64,000 nt of DNA, taken from positions 52,955,253-53,019,252 of the forward strand of contig CM043959.1 of NCBI GenBank assembly GCA_014529385.2. Reading direction: 5' to 3'. Below the pieces are notes generated by a model, which worked only from the letters and a program-made list of their open reading frames with translations, did not search any database and was not told the DNA's origin. This document shows, piece after piece, positions 1 to 12,299 of the stretch. A program made the position numbers and the translations under genes. The stretch comes from Adiantum capillus-veneris (taxonomy: Eukaryota > Streptophyta > Polypodiopsida > Polypodiales > Pteridaceae). Within the stretch, counting starts at the first letter, position 1. Each line of letters begins with the position of its first letter.

Positions 1-264
1 GAATTATGTCTTCCATCAACATGGGGCCACAAGATGCACTTTTAATTTTTCTCTTTTAAGTCATTGGAAAAGGGGAATGAGAATGCACTCAAAAGCGCAC
101 ACAGAATGCCTCTCTATAACCCAGGACACACAGAATGTCTCTTTATAGCCCAAGGCACTCAAAATCACACTTGACATGACACACTTCTTGAGAGACACAC
201 CTTCAATTGCACATTGATACATGCACATACCCTTATTTCTTTAAATCCACACACCATTACACAC

Positions 265-268
<4 letters not shown>

Positions 269-317
<49 letters not shown>
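269..317. repeat. (CT)n microsatellite
   Basis: This is an uninterrupted CT tract of about 49 bp. It is followed about 75 bp later by a 26-base G run (392-417). The frames that run through it encode only Ser-Leu and Glu/Gly runs, so no gene is called here. Confidence 0.98.
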
Positions 318-319
<2 letters not shown>

Positions 320-387
320 ACAAATGGTCCAGGGACACACCACACACCGACATCGATTCACACAGAGAAGAAGAAGAAGAGAAGGAG

Positions 388-391
<4 letters not shown>

Positions 392-417
<26 letters not shown>
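392..417. repeat. Poly-G run downstream of a GA-rich stretch
   Basis: Twenty-six consecutive G follow a GAAGAAGAGAAGG stretch. The same purine-to-poly-G order recurs at 57,734-57,844 and in reverse complement at 22,669-22,971. Length may be uncertain because poly-G is hard to sequence. Confidence 0.95.
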
Positions 418-418
<1 letters not shown>

Positions 419-599
419 TAGCAAAAGAAACTACAAGGCTTAGCACTTCAATCAAAGTCCAAGCATACACCACTCTTCTCTCACATAGACTTTCTTTGCA
501 TATACTGGTAAAAAAGTCCCCAATCCATAAAAAGGAGGGCCCTTATAGGGTGTGTTGCATTTATGACAATTCTATGCTACAATTCCAACGGTTCTTTTT

Positions 600-1520
600 T
601 GTCTGAATACCCTTTGCCTGCACCCATACGTGTGGGTTATATGCTATTACCACATGGAAGCCATAGGGAATTTCCCTTTAAAAAACCCCAAAAAAAACTT
701 GTTAACTTCACTAAAACCACCCACTTTTTGTGCTACTTGGAAAGCTCATATCTCATTGCTCCCCGACCAAATGATCATTCCATAAAGCCATGTTGGAAGT
801 CCATGTTGCCAACTTCAAAACCCCAATAGTTTCAAACCGAGGGCCCAAAGAAAACAAAAAAACATCATGTTGCCTTTTTTCCCTACCAACTTCTGTAGGG
901 CATATCTCTCTGCTCATAGCTCCAATTGATAGAACCGTCACTTCTAGCTTGCTCCCATGCTTCATTAATATTTTCAAAGCCTAGCAAGCTTGAAAAAAAA
1001 TATGATGGCACACTTACTGAGGCGACCAAAAGGGTACATAACTAACCCCCGATAGAACTTCAATTGCCCATGTCTTGGCCATTTGGACTCCGATTGCCGA
1101 TCTAAAAAGATTAACATGCTCCATACATTGAGCACTTTAGATCTATCAACTCACCTAGGATCTAACCATCCTGCTACACATGTCCAATCCCCTAAGAATC
1201 TGCAAAGCACCCTTTTCTTCAAACTGCCATAACTTGAGCTATATACCTCTCATTAACAGATCATCTAAACTAGCATGTAGAGCACTTTGAGAGTTACCTC
1301 CTCCACTTCCATTTCTACTCTTTGAACCCTTTGATTAGCCACCTTTGAAAGGCCCTATAACATAGCGCCTTGGCCCAAATAACCCCCACAAGCATGCACA
1401 CCTGCATCCACCTGTGTGCCCTTGACCTTCATACCCGCTTTACTGCCCTGGCATGCACTCATAGATACACATAGCTTTGTTTGGCCTTTTCCTAGCACAC
1501 ACTCACTTTAGTTGCACCAT
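600..1520 (-). mobile_element. Decayed retroelement non-coding remnant
   Basis: There is no sustained open frame. The stretch resembles 23,480-24,320 in wording and order. Both end in a sequence like ACAC..TTTRGTTGCACCATCATTGC (1,490-1,525 and 24,275-24,305). At the second site this material lies beside a minus-strand Ty3-gypsy integrase. I therefore infer that it is the non-coding 3' part of a related gypsy element. The similarity was judged by eye and is patchy. Confidence 0.4.
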
Positions 1521-1545
1521 CATTGCCCAACCCCCTGTTGGAAGA

Positions 1546-1841
1546 TTCCAACAGAGATTCTCTAGTTAACTCTATCTCCCAAGTAATTGTAAGTGTAATT
1601 CCCAATGATGTAGACTTCCCCATAATCCGAATTTCAAATTGATTGTAATGAGAAGCCTAGAATGTAATTGTTGATTAGAAGAATGGTGATTCTTGCTTTT
1701 GTACCATAAAACCCCAAGCCAGGGTATAAATGGAAATCTTGTAATGTTTTTTGTACGATGATTATTATGAAATAGAACAGATAAGGTTTCTCTATGTACG
1801 TCGTGTGTTCTCTTTTTTGTTATGTCTTTGAATTGCTCACA
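1546..1841 (+). repeat. Solo-like LTR with TATA box
   Basis: A segment starting TGTTGGAAGATTCCAACAG and ending CTCACA looks like an LTR of about 296 bp. It has a TATAAA at 1,725-1,730 roughly 120 bp before its end. The TG..CA ends, the palindromic start and the TATA position are LTR-like. No partner copy or primer-binding site was found nearby, so it may be a solo LTR. The boundaries are provisional. Confidence 0.4.
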
Positions 1842-1859
1842 TTTCACCGGATGGTTGTC

Positions 1860-3320
1860 ACATTGGATTTTTGCGGGCACCAGTATGTTTTTCATGGCAA
1901 GCTCTAAGTGTGGATATCTACATTGCAAGCATCATGCAAAAATTGTGCAACTTCATCTACAACTTTCTAGGTGACATTTCTCTTTATCCAAGTGTTGTAT
2001 CAACAATCTGTCTGTTGCATGTGATTTTTGGCACTTAGGAGAATTCAATAGGCATATCCAAATTATGAGAAGCTGGTTTGCATTCAGGCTAAGATAAGAA
2101 AATTGTGATTTTTGCATGAAATCTTTTTATAGATTTGATGACCCAGTTATTCAACATAATTCTTACATATTGCCTAGGAAGTTTGGAGTCAACTGAAGAT
2201 GATTTGTTTAAGGATTTATATGTATTTTGGTGAGAGATCCTGTAGAAGATCAAATATTTTAGTGCATTGAGTGCCCATTGAGTGTTGTAGTGAATGTGTT
2301 GAGTTCAGACAAGAGCTTGACAATCTCTTAGCGTGCCTCCATGCCCTAGTCGAGTCATTCGCTTCCCAAGATTGACATTTTGTCCTGGTTCTACCTCTTT
2401 CAAAGATGTGATAGGTGTTGACATGTGTGGACCATCCATCAAGTTACATTTGGGAAAAGTGTAATAATCCATTTTGACATACAAAAATCTTGACTTTTGC
2501 ATTTGAGACACACTTGGATTGAGGAGACCAAACCTGCACCTGACGAAGTCCCCAAGGAAAATTGCACCCTTTCATAGCTAAAGCTAAACTACTCTCTTGA
2601 GCATGGGAATAAGCTAAACTCCACTCTGAAAGCAAGCCAAATACAGATCACGGGACTCTTGAACGCATCAAAAGAGACTATAGGCAAGAACAAATCACGA
2701 TTTTTGTCCACATAGTGATAGGATTAAATATTTTAAGTCAATTTTGGTTCCACCCTATATGGAGTAAGACCTATATATAATTACTAGGCCTAAAGATCAT
2801 TGAAATGCTGCATGAGACCCTGTAAGTGACCAAAATTTATACATATAATTGCTGGTTTGGCTTAACTACTTCCATGTTCAAGTTTTTACTGAGCCTTATA
2901 CAGAAAGGGATATTGCTTCAAAGGAGGATTTGGAATATCGAAGGAAGCTCTGAGATCCTAAACACATCTAGGTAACAAGTCAGGGTCAAGAATTATTGAA
3001 TTGTTCATGTTTTTGAGATCAAGATCTTGGTACCGATAGGGTGTTAGAGTACCCAGAGACCAACTAATTAGGGGATCCACTGAAGAGAGTGTTAATCAAG
3101 TAAACATAGAGCCCTTAGCAACTGTGCAGGAGAAATCTCAGACACTTCATCTGTGTCAGCCTTCACTGTGCTTATTGCAGAGAAAGCACCTGAAATGAAT
3201 TACCATAGTGGGGGATATGGAGAGGGAACATCACGGAGACATGAAAATCCCCTCACTAAATAGATGACTTACTACTACACTAATGGAAAGGGAGCCAGGA
3301 TCTATGTACCACCTTCATAA
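1860..3320. other. Non-coding or heavily decayed spacer
   Basis: I see no convincing gene here. Short frames exist on both strands but none resembles a known family. Position and orientation suggest that part of it (about 2,900-3,320) is the leader of the gypsy element that follows, but no primer-binding site could be recognised. Confidence 0.5.
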
Positions 3321-3325
3321 GTGTT

Positions 3326-3932
3326 ATGTTCGAAAGGATTTGGGAAACCCTGAGTTCCCAAGAACAAGTTGAGGTTGCTAACTACGAAGACCAATGTATC
3401 AATGAGAGAGGGGTTGCCTACCTTAGGACGGACAATCCATACCATTTTGATGCTATGGGGATGACTAGGACTAAAGATAAAGTTTACGAGGGAGTTGAGA
3501 GACCTCCATTGGAGAATGACCCAAGAGCAAGATTTGTGTCTATGAAAGAGCTAGAGCAAATGTCAGTAGATTACCCTCAAGTGGGATTATAAAGTTAGGA
3601 CCAAAGAAGGGGACAACTATTACCTGAGGGAGGACATGAGCCCGACGGAACTCACTGATATCAAGCGCATGTACATGTATGCCTACCAGCTTGATACAGG
3701 GAAACAGCTTATTTTGGTAGATAGGATGGGACATGAGTACAGGTATGCATATATGGCAGACATGGAAAAGATTTCCTATTGGGGAGAATCGTTTTCTGTC
3801 ATATATTTGTTTCAAACTACCCGTAAAGAGGCAAGTTTCATGGATCGAGTCACCGAAACTCCCCCCTATGTGGAGAGTGTTCATAGAACAAGAACAACAA
3901 TTCTTGATCCATGGATGAGAGGAGTACAATGA
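3326..3932 (+). pseudogene. Gag-upstream domain of a gypsy-like element
   Basis: Two overlapping remnant frames (3,326-3,592 and 3,636-3,932) read like real protein. The second contains ILVDRMGHEYRYAYM, a Y/V-x-D-x-x-G-H-x-Y motif. Similar motifs (LYEDHQGHKF, YAYQDAHGNEY, LYADSKGHRY) occur in the minus-strand element at 54.7-56.8 kb, so this appears to be an accessory domain shared by the two elements. The fold and function are unknown. A recognisable gag follows directly at 3,972, placing this domain N-terminal to or upstream of gag. Stops and frameshifts make it inactive. Confidence 0.45.
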
Positions 3933-3971
3933 TTAAGGGATCCCCATGCTCACTCAGCATCTTTCAAACAG

Positions 3972-4469
3972 GTGTTGAGAGCAGAATACGTCACAAATTT
4001 CCACATTCAATTTGAAGGATTTGCATTGGCCTTGGAAGGCACCGCCCTCACTTGGTTACAACCCTTGAAAAAGGAAGACCATGGAAATATACACGTGTTG
4101 CTTCAAGATTTTGTAGAAGAATTTGACATGAGAGGAATCAAGCACAATATTGTGTTGCAGATTCATTCCTTTTGACAAAAAGAGGGAGAGAAAGTTTGAG
4201 AAGCCACCTTGCAATTCAAGCAATACATCAAGAGGTGTCCACCATGTGAGAAACCGCAGAAGGATTTTCAGGTGGTATTGTTCATAAAAGGACTCAAGAA
4301 CAAACACCTCAAGAAGAATTTACACTTGAGAAAATGTATGACTCTAGACGAGGTTACGAAGGAATCCATCTACTTAGTGATAACTCCCAAATGTATGGAG
4401 AAGCCTCGAGGGATGCAGATGCAGGATCAATGGAATCTAGATCATCCGCCAGTGGACCAAGCTCTATAA
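3972..4469 (+). pseudogene. Ty3-gypsy gag (retrotransposon capsid) remnant
   Basis: The frame at 3,972-4,175 holds the typical capsid segment FALALEGTALTWLQPL. Another frame (4,209-4,469) continues with CPPCEKPQKDFQVVLFIKGL and a helical tail. Gag capsid proteins package the element RNA in cytoplasmic particles. The A-x-x-W spacing around EGTALTWLQ matches plant Ty3-gypsy gag. A stop and a frame change at about 4,175-4,205 break it. Zinc knuckles follow at about 4,587, in the usual gag order. Confidence 0.7.
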
Positions 4470-4586
4470 AAATAGCACCACAACCACAAATAGAAATGAA
4501 CACCGAAGAGCTTGTGGAAGAACTTGCAAGAAGAATGGGGCCAAAGATGGGAATTCCAAACCAAAGAATCTCGCCCTTGAGGTGAT

Positions 4587-4690
4587 GTTTAACTTGTGGA
4601 GAAGATCATCCAACACCACAATGCCCTATGTTGCCTCAGCCATATCCTAAGCCAAGATGTTGTGCAATTGCAAATAAGTGGACAAATCAT
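4587..4690 (+). pseudogene. Tandem CCHC-type zinc knuckles of gypsy gag
   Basis: Translation gives CLTCGEDHPTPQC, a CX2CX3HX4C knuckle. About 12 residues later comes CCAIANKWTNHTNEECYY, a second knuckle whose second Cys is lost. Paired knuckles bind the element RNA. They sit between the gag capsid (3,972-4,469) and the RT remnant. The usual protease and the first half of RT are not recognisable downstream and are probably deleted between about 4,780 and 4,800. Confidence 0.6.
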
Positions 4691-4799
4691 ACCAATGAGG
4701 AATGCTATTATGAATGGAGGCAAACTAGGGAAAGGCCTCATCGACCTAACCCCCCTTTTTGGATGGATTTTTAGGTTATAATCAATTGTTGATTAAATT

Positions 4800-5322
4800 A
4801 GAAGACCGACACAAAGCAACTTTTGCGATTGAATGGGGAATTTTTGCTTACTGAGTAATACCTTTTTGGTTGACAAACGCACCTGCCACTTTTCAAGGAC
4901 TTATGGCTCATGCATTCAAAGAATACTTGCGTATCTTTTTAGACATCTATATGGACAACTTGTGTGTGCACTCAATATTATGCAAAAACCATATCTAGAG
5001 CATGTAAGGAAATTCTTTGAGAAGTTTTGTACCTACCAAATTTGCATGAATCCAAAAAAAATGTGTTTTCATGGTTAGACAGGGCAACATCCTAGGGCAC
5101 ATTGTGTCTGTAAACGGAATATCCACTTACATAGACAAAATCAAGGTGATTGTGGATATGCAACAACCTAAAACATTGAAAGAGGTTCCATCGTTTATGG
5201 GACATTGTGGATACTATACGGAGTTCATCCACATGTATATATTAGCTAAGCCTCTCTACGGGTTGATTGTAACCTTCGATTGGATGGAAGACTGTGAGAG
5301 ATTATTTCAAAAGCTGAAATAA
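4800..5322 (+). pseudogene. Ty3-gypsy reverse transcriptase, C-terminal part
   Basis: Reading across frameshifts gives the gypsy RT palm order: a TNAPATFQ-like segment, a catalytic-loop remnant IYMDN at the place of YVDD/YMDD, then NILGHIVSVNG and DKIKVIVDMQQPKTLKEVPS. The thumb and connection follow (FMGHCGYYTEFI, LAKPLYGL). The frame at 5,071-5,322 is clean. The second catalytic Asp has become Asn, and several stops interrupt the N-terminal side, so no polymerase activity is expected. RNase H follows directly. Confidence 0.8.
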
Positions 5323-5379
5323 TCTTTAGTATTATTACCAATCCTCAAAGCTCCATATTGGAATAAAATATTTCATGTT

Positions 5380-5745
5380 TATGTAGATGCATCTACATTT
5401 TCTATTGGATGTATCCTAGCACAACCTGGTGAAAGAACTATGGATTTTTTGATATGTTATGCCATTTGTCAACTTAACAGCGTCAAGCGAAACTACACAA
5501 CAACGGAAAGAGAAAGATTGGGCATGGTTTATGATGTGAAGAAATTCAAAAATTACATATTAGTCAACCAATTCATTTTCTTTGTTAATCATCAGTCATT
5601 GTTGTATTTGGTCAAGAAACCATGCAACACAAGTCGAATAGTGTGATGGTTTATCATCTTGCTAGAATTTGACTTCACAATTGTGGTTAAAAAAGGGGCA
5701 AGTCATCAAGGATTTGATCACCTATTGAGAATGCTAAATGGATAA
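5380..5745 (+). pseudogene. Ty3-gypsy RNase H remnant
   Basis: The sequence reads DASTFSIGCILAQ, then NYTTTERERLGMVYDVKKF and FFVNHQSLLYLVKKP. This is the usual order of RT-linked RNase H in gypsy elements, with the first Asp and the T-x-x-E helix recognisable. RNase H removes the RNA template during reverse transcription. A stop at about 5,646 separates it from DFTIVVKKGASHQGFDHLLR, the tail that normally leads into integrase. Confidence 0.75.
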
Positions 5746-5939
5746 AACCCAGATGGAGTTGAAGAAAATTTTCCATCTGCATATCTCTTTAACCTAGAAA
5801 TGATACCAAGATGGAGTGAGAGCTTAATTCCACTCATGTCTATACGACAGTTGTCCCTAGACCATAAGAAATAGTTGACAGATGCTTATTTGAATAAAGC
5901 AGCCCTTTTCAATTTTTTAGTGGTTGATTATATCATAGG

Positions 5940-7559
5940 GTGTTGCGATTGCACATCAAGGCATCTAACATCTCCTTGTATCTAAAAGAAGCACATCTCA
6001 CTATGGGTTTCATTCATCATGGAAAAATTAAAACATATCAAAATTTGCTAAGAATGGGGGTTTTTTGGCCTAGTATGAAACTTGATTCACACATGTGTGC
6101 AGTTCATGCACAAACAGCAAACCACAGGAGTACACTACACTATACTGCGTGACCCTAGCACCACATTGGAGTGAGTATATTCTAGATTGTTTGAATCGGG
6201 TTCCTTTTCTTGAGAACATGTCCAAGACAAGAATGAAGACAATCATAATTGAAGCACAATCATACAAATTGATTGGCCACCAGATGTATAAGCACGGCAA
6301 AGATAATCAATTGTGACTTTGTGCATCAAATAATAAGTATATACTGATCTTGCAGGAAGCACGTGCTCGGAAAAGCGAGAGGTCATTTTTTAGCAGACAA
6401 AATGGCAAAGGCGATAATGTTTGCCAAAATTTGGTGACCTACACTATTTGTGGATGCTAACGCATTTGTGAAACGATGTGATGAATGTCAAAGAACAAAA
6501 GTCCCAATCAAGAAGGATGAAATGCCGATGAGACCCATGATAGGATCACTTGCGTTTGCCAAATAGAGTCTTGACTTCATGGGCCCCATAGCACCACCGA
6601 CTTACAGAATTCATACAAAATATATCATTGTATAGCCACAGACTACTTGACTAAGGGGGTTTAACCTAAAGCTACACAAAAAAATGATTTGCAAACTACT
6701 ACACAATTCTTATGTGACTTACAAGGTATGGCTTGTCGATAGAAGTTGCTGGCGATCGAGGAACTCATTTTGTTAATGAAGTCATTGAATATTTGCTTGA
6801 TGACTTTATGGTTATACATAAAAAATCAGCCCCTTATCACCTGCAAGCTAATGGTCAGGCTAAAAGCACCAACAAAGTCTTATGCACGGTACTTACTAAG
6901 AATGTGAACGACAATAGGTCTGATTGGGATCAAAGGTTGCACTATGTTGTTTGGGCATATAGAGTTGTATATAAGACGGTATTGGGAACCACACCAGACA
7001 AGATGGTGTTTGGACTTGATGCCATATTACGTAAAGAGTTTCTGATCCCTACATTGTGAATAGCCAAAGAACTTGAATGGACCGACATCAATGGTCTGAT
7101 CGTTTGGATGAACTAGAAAAGTTTGGGCTTATAGAGTTGTATATAAGATGGTATTGGGAACCACACCAGACAAGATGGTGTTTGGACTTAATGCCATATT
7201 ATCTAAAGAGTTTCCGATCCCTACATTGCGAATAGCCAAAAAACTTGAATGGACCGACATCAATGGTCTGATCGTTTGGATGAACTAGAAAAGTTGGATG
7301 AAATTTGACTAAAGGCAATAGTCGCGCAATTTATGCCCAAAAAAGATGCATGAAGGAGTTTCATGACAAACATGTGAAATCCAAGGACTTTGCACCAGGG
7401 GATTATGTGCTTGTCTATACTCTTAAGCAAAACTTGAAATTTTTGAAAAAGCGCAAAATCGGACACTTTGTGATTCATTCAATATCACCAAGTGTGTCCA
7501 TGAAGCTCGCCACATTAGTTGGACAAGAAATTCCAAATTGGATAAGTGATGCAGCCTAA
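5940..7559 (+). pseudogene. Ty3-gypsy integrase remnant
   Basis: An H-rich N-terminal zinc region is scattered over 5,940-6,540. The catalytic core is clear at 6,733-7,059: AGDRGTHFVNEV carries the second Asp, and SAPYHLQANGQAKSTNK is the segment bearing the third acidic site. It is followed by WAYRVVYKTVLGTTPDKMVFG. A C-terminal KSKDFAPGDYVLVY segment (7,305-7,559) matches the gypsy integrase tail. Numerous stops and a 172-bp internal duplication show it is dead. Confidence 0.8.
6951..7294 (+). repeat. 172-bp tandem duplication inside integrase
   Basis: The segment beginning TTGGGCATATAGAGTTGTAT at 6,951 recurs from 7,123 (TTGGGCTTATAGAG). The copies match closely through GGTCTGATCGTTTGGATGAAC and differ at a handful of positions. 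The duplication happened after insertion and breaks the integrase frame further. Confidence 0.9.
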
Positions 7560-8520
7560 AGAAAGAAAAAATGCCTATCACGTGGGTTGAACATTGGGGA
7601 TTATTTTATTCTATATTTTTTCACATGTTTACATACATAAGGGTGTTGAAAAGATGTTCTTTGAAATACAGATTGAATAGGAAAAGGGTCCCCTTTATTA
7701 GTGATAAATTCAAGGCTAAAGGGTTTTATAAATAGTGCTTGAACTCACACGATAAATAGGTTTTAAATATAGTGACCCCCCCCCTCTTCGAGCCTATTGC
7801 TTACACAAGAAATGCTCGAGAGAGCACATGCAGCTAAATACAAGAAGGAGATGCACAAACTCGAGAATTAAACATGCACAACAAGAACCAAAAGAAAGGG
7901 CAATTATGAGGTTTCACAAGGTCTATCAGACCACTAACAAGGAGGAAGATAATCATGGACCCATACATTGCTATAAAGCTAGGATCTAAAATGTTATCTA
8001 CTCATGTACCGATCAAATTTGATGCTCAGATGAACACAATCTATCATAAAATCTAATATCTACCTATCCCAAATTATTTTCTCATATTGAATCGATCATT
8101 TAATGTGGAAAAATGAATGGGAACAAGAGTGAGAATATAGATATGTGATTTTATATCTATCTCATCACGGGACCAAAAGAAGAGAAGGCTACATCTCATG
8201 AAGGGTCCAAAGGAGATGGTCTACCAAAGAGCAATGAGCACTTAAGGGAGCTTAAAAGACCTTAGGGTTAACTTAATAAAGACCTTCAAAGGTTAGTGTT
8301 AAAAGTCCTTAGACCTAGGACCTTTAGGTACTTTAGAGCTTACGCAGGCTAGGCATGTGCTTGAGGTGCTTGTCGTGCTTAAGCTGACTAAGGTGCTTAA
8401 GGTGCTTCATGATTAAGGTTCTTGAGGTGCTTGTCATGCTTGATGACTAAGGTGCTTGTGTTGTTCAATTCAAAGATGATCCCTATAACGGAGGGAGCGG
8501 TCCCTAAATGTAGGGACATG
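7560..8520. other. Spacer downstream of the gypsy element
   Basis: I see no gene. The part near 7,660-7,790 includes purine/pyrimidine runs (GGAAAAGGGTCCCC, CCCCCCCCTCTTC), but no LTR pair was recognised. 8,260-8,470 is enriched in near-repeats of AGGTGCTT / CTTAAGG-type words, a simple degenerate repeat. Confidence 0.5.
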
Positions 8521-8524
8521 AGAG

Positions 8525-9003
<479 letters not shown>

Positions 9004-9452
9004 GGGGCAAAGAAGGACACATCCAAATGCTACCCTTATTGCTTTATTTGACCCTAGCTTGTGATTGGCCAGCCTTCGCATGATCCAATGGGTGCAAGCT
9101 AATGCTAGGAGAGAGAGGGGCCGACCTAGGCATGCTGGGGCTCTCCTTTTTGCTCATTCTCACACTCACACTCACACATTCTCTCATTGTGTTGAGCAAG
9201 AACTCCATCTCGTTCTCAAAAGTATAGAGCCTACACCGACACCTCTTTCTATAATTCTCTCTCTCTTTTTCAAGTATTGTTCATGCCAAGCTAACTAGGT
9301 ATAATGTTCATTTTGCTATCTTTAATCAAGTACTCTCTTTATGCACTTTAAAGATTCTCTTAAGGAATGCTCACTAATGTTAGTTTAATTCCGCTACAAT
9401 CAATGTTATAGCCATATTCCGTTACACAATTAGCTAGAATCTTTACAAGTAG

Positions 9453-10334
9453 ATGCCAGAATTAAAATTAACAACCCTGCAAAGATCATTTACAAGACTC
9501 AATGGAACTATCGGTAATGCTACCGGATTTGTGGACTTCATAGTACACATCAACGGGTATAAATGCCCTCATAACTTTTTTGTACTCCCACCCAATGCAT
9601 CTGTTAATAACGAGAACACCATGGCAACAAAGAGAAAATGCTCATATCCAATGGATCACCAACTAGGTGCACGTCAAAACAGGGACTCAAGTCTTTTATG
9701 TTGATTTTGCAACCAAGGCAGATAATAACAAAGATGAAAATGCAACTAACGAGATACCCAAAAACGAGAATGAGTGACAGATGCAGAACACTCCATACAT
9801 GACGACCAAAGACAAGATTGAAGGGACTACTACCAATCAGTCATGGTCCTTCTGAAGCAAGTCGCACAGATGCAATCACCTATTAAAGTCAAGATCCCAA
9901 ACACTCCCCACTCATGGCCACACCAAAAAACAAAGTGGATGTGGGTAAAGTACCAACTGAACAAGTACAGTCAATGCCAAACTCGACAGACCGTATACGC
10001 AAACTTTGGATACCAAAAGGAACCCCACGCATTCATGGGAATTTTGTTTCAATTCCAAAAGTTCATCTACAGTCTGCCAAACAACATGACCACTCTCCTT
10101 CACCATCCCTAAAAGATTCAATTTCTCAACGAACATCAACAACCAATGCCACGAATACAACAAAACACAAAAAAGTGGATACCAAAGCTCAACGAAAAGC
10201 AACAATTGCCAAGACCGACATGGGTTCCAAAAAAACATAACCAACCGATACAACCAACCCAACCAAAGAAATCACAACTCATGAACGGCAAATCGCGGCT
10301 GCTACTTCAATCACAACCTCAAACCTTCAATTGA
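9453..10334 (+). pseudogene. Retroelement protease fragment plus W-[IV]-P-K repeat tail (copy 1)
   Basis: The frame at 9,453-9,704 contains GFVDFIVHINGYKCPHNFFV, which has the look of a gypsy retropepsin C-terminal half. After frameshifts the frames at 9,914-10,240 and 10,146-10,334 give a Q/T/K/P-rich tail. It carries KLWIPKG, KKWIPKL and PTWVPKK, a short W-[IV]-P-K motif repeated at irregular spacing. The same protease-then-motif order occurs on the minus strand at 17.4-19.6 kb and 52.6-54.0 kb. A poly-G polypurine tract follows at about 10,565. No RT or integrase is seen between them. The function of the motif tail is unknown. Confidence 0.55.
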
Positions 10335-10562
10335 CAAACACTTTTGATAATTTTCGAACGAGCTATCGAACTACAATGCCTACTACATTATGCAAGCTCA
10401 TTAATAAACCTCGCCATCAAATGCCCTTAAGAAGTCAGCTTAAGACCCACCTCTTGCACATCATCAATTTTCTATGCATCGACTGAGTATGCATACATAG
10501 GGCCCCTTACACGGCCTTGCATCAGGCACCACTTTATGGCCATGCACAGCACCCCTTGATGA

Positions 10563-10590
10563 CGGGGGGGGGGGAGGCATTCTAATGCAT
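10563..10590 (+). promoter_or_regulatory. Polypurine tract of copy 1
   Basis: A G-run followed by GAGGCATTCTAATGC is a likely plus-strand primer site next to a 3' LTR. The minus-strand copy at about 16,950-16,973 has the matching G-rich stretch with GAGGCATTCTAAATGC. This supports one element family for the two loci. Confidence 0.5.
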
Positions 10591-11093
10591 TACAAATGCA
10601 GCTAGAAAGGAAAAGGGCACTTTTTTAAATTTTTTGTATGTTTTTTGTTTTTTACTGTTGATATTATGCTTAGAAGTGAGGAGACTCCAGAGTTGAAAAT
10701 GAGTCCTTAGGTGTGTGTAAATACACACACCATTAGGAATTTTTCTAAAAATCAACAATAAGAAGTGGGATATCCCGCTGAAAATTTACAAATAAAGATT
10801 TTTAAAAGAAAACAACCTCTTTTTATTATCTAGCTAGTCTTAAGGTTTTTTGGGTCAAATTGGCTATTTTTTCTTTATTTTTATTGATTTTCACGAAAAA
10901 TGTTTTTAAGCTACAGGCACCTGATTGGAGAAATTAGACACAAAGGGGTCATACAGTGTCCAAATCCAAAAAACATTGACATGATGGTCATCGGATACGT
11001 GAGGTAGGACTGACTATGAGATAGAGAAAAAAACTGACTCGGGAGCCTGGGTATGTATAAATGGAGCCCATTTAGTTTCTCATTTTTAGTGTT

Positions 11094-11196
<103 letters not shown>

Positions 11197-11299
11197 ACTT
11201 TGGAGGGACATTTCCCGTGATTCACATGCTTTGCACGCTTTGAGTCATAGTGGCAAACATGAGAGGTATGTTCCTTACCCAGCACACTGCAGTTTGACA

Positions 11300-12290
11300 C
11301 CAATGCCTATCATATCTGACGAGGGAAAACAGTGATTTGGACCCAAACCCAAAATGACTACTACTCTTGGACGGAATCACCATTTACTAACAAAATCAAT
11401 AGGGGGTCACTTTTGAGTAGGCTAACACTCCCTTAGCTTCAAAATGCAATTTGGGCATGCTGGAAAACCCTACAACAAAAAATTGTGTTTTTTGCAAGTC
11501 ATCATATTGAACCCAAACTTAACTAATAGCTTTAGGACATCAAGTCAAACAATTTTGGTAAAGGGACTTGCACAAAAGAAGTGATTTTCAGAGTTTCACA
11601 GTGGAAAATCTTGTTTATCTCAAGAAATTGTTAAAGTCAATGCAAGGCAGTAGATGCAAGGCAGTAGGGAAGTGGTAAAATGGGTTGAAAACCCCACCAA
11701 GAGCTTCAGGTAACTGTTTATAGTAATGGGGAAAGGTGCATTGCACTACACAAAGCGAGGAATGGGGTGTCAGAGTTGGAGGGTCTTTCCGAAGGACATA
11801 GTGGCCCTATGATCCACATGACATGGAGTTCAGTACTAAACCATCATAGAAATGTTTGAAATAAGTGTATAAAGATGTATGGATCAATTCTTGATTGAAA
11901 AAGTTAATTTCTATGTTTGCTAGTGCAAAAATCAAGATTTTTGCATATTGCTTTGACCTAGGTGAAGTTCAGACTTGCACACTTGGCCCCATATCCAATC
12001 AAGGGTAAAATGCACTATTGAAGGAGGTTTTGTAGTAAGGAGAACTTGGGATGCTTATTGCACAAACCCTATATCTGAAGCCCAACCAATGGAAGAGATC
12101 CCAAATGCAAGGCCTTGACATCAGCTAGCTTACAAGCACTAAATAGGAAGCAAAGCTTGAGTTTCACAAAGTTCAAAATCCAGATTCAAAACGCAAAGAA
12201 AAAATCATGATCTTTGCACTTAGAGCATAGCTATGGTTCAACCAACATTGAAATTTAAATTAGTATAAATAACACCCCAGCTCCTTATAA
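11300..12290. other. Gene-poor spacer
   Basis: I see nothing that can be called a gene. Short direct repeats occur (for example GATGCAAGGCAGTAG near 11,640-11,665). A TATA-like AGTATAAATAAC sits at 12,262, close to the LINE remnant. Confidence 0.5.
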
Positions 12291-12299
12291 ATCATTTCA

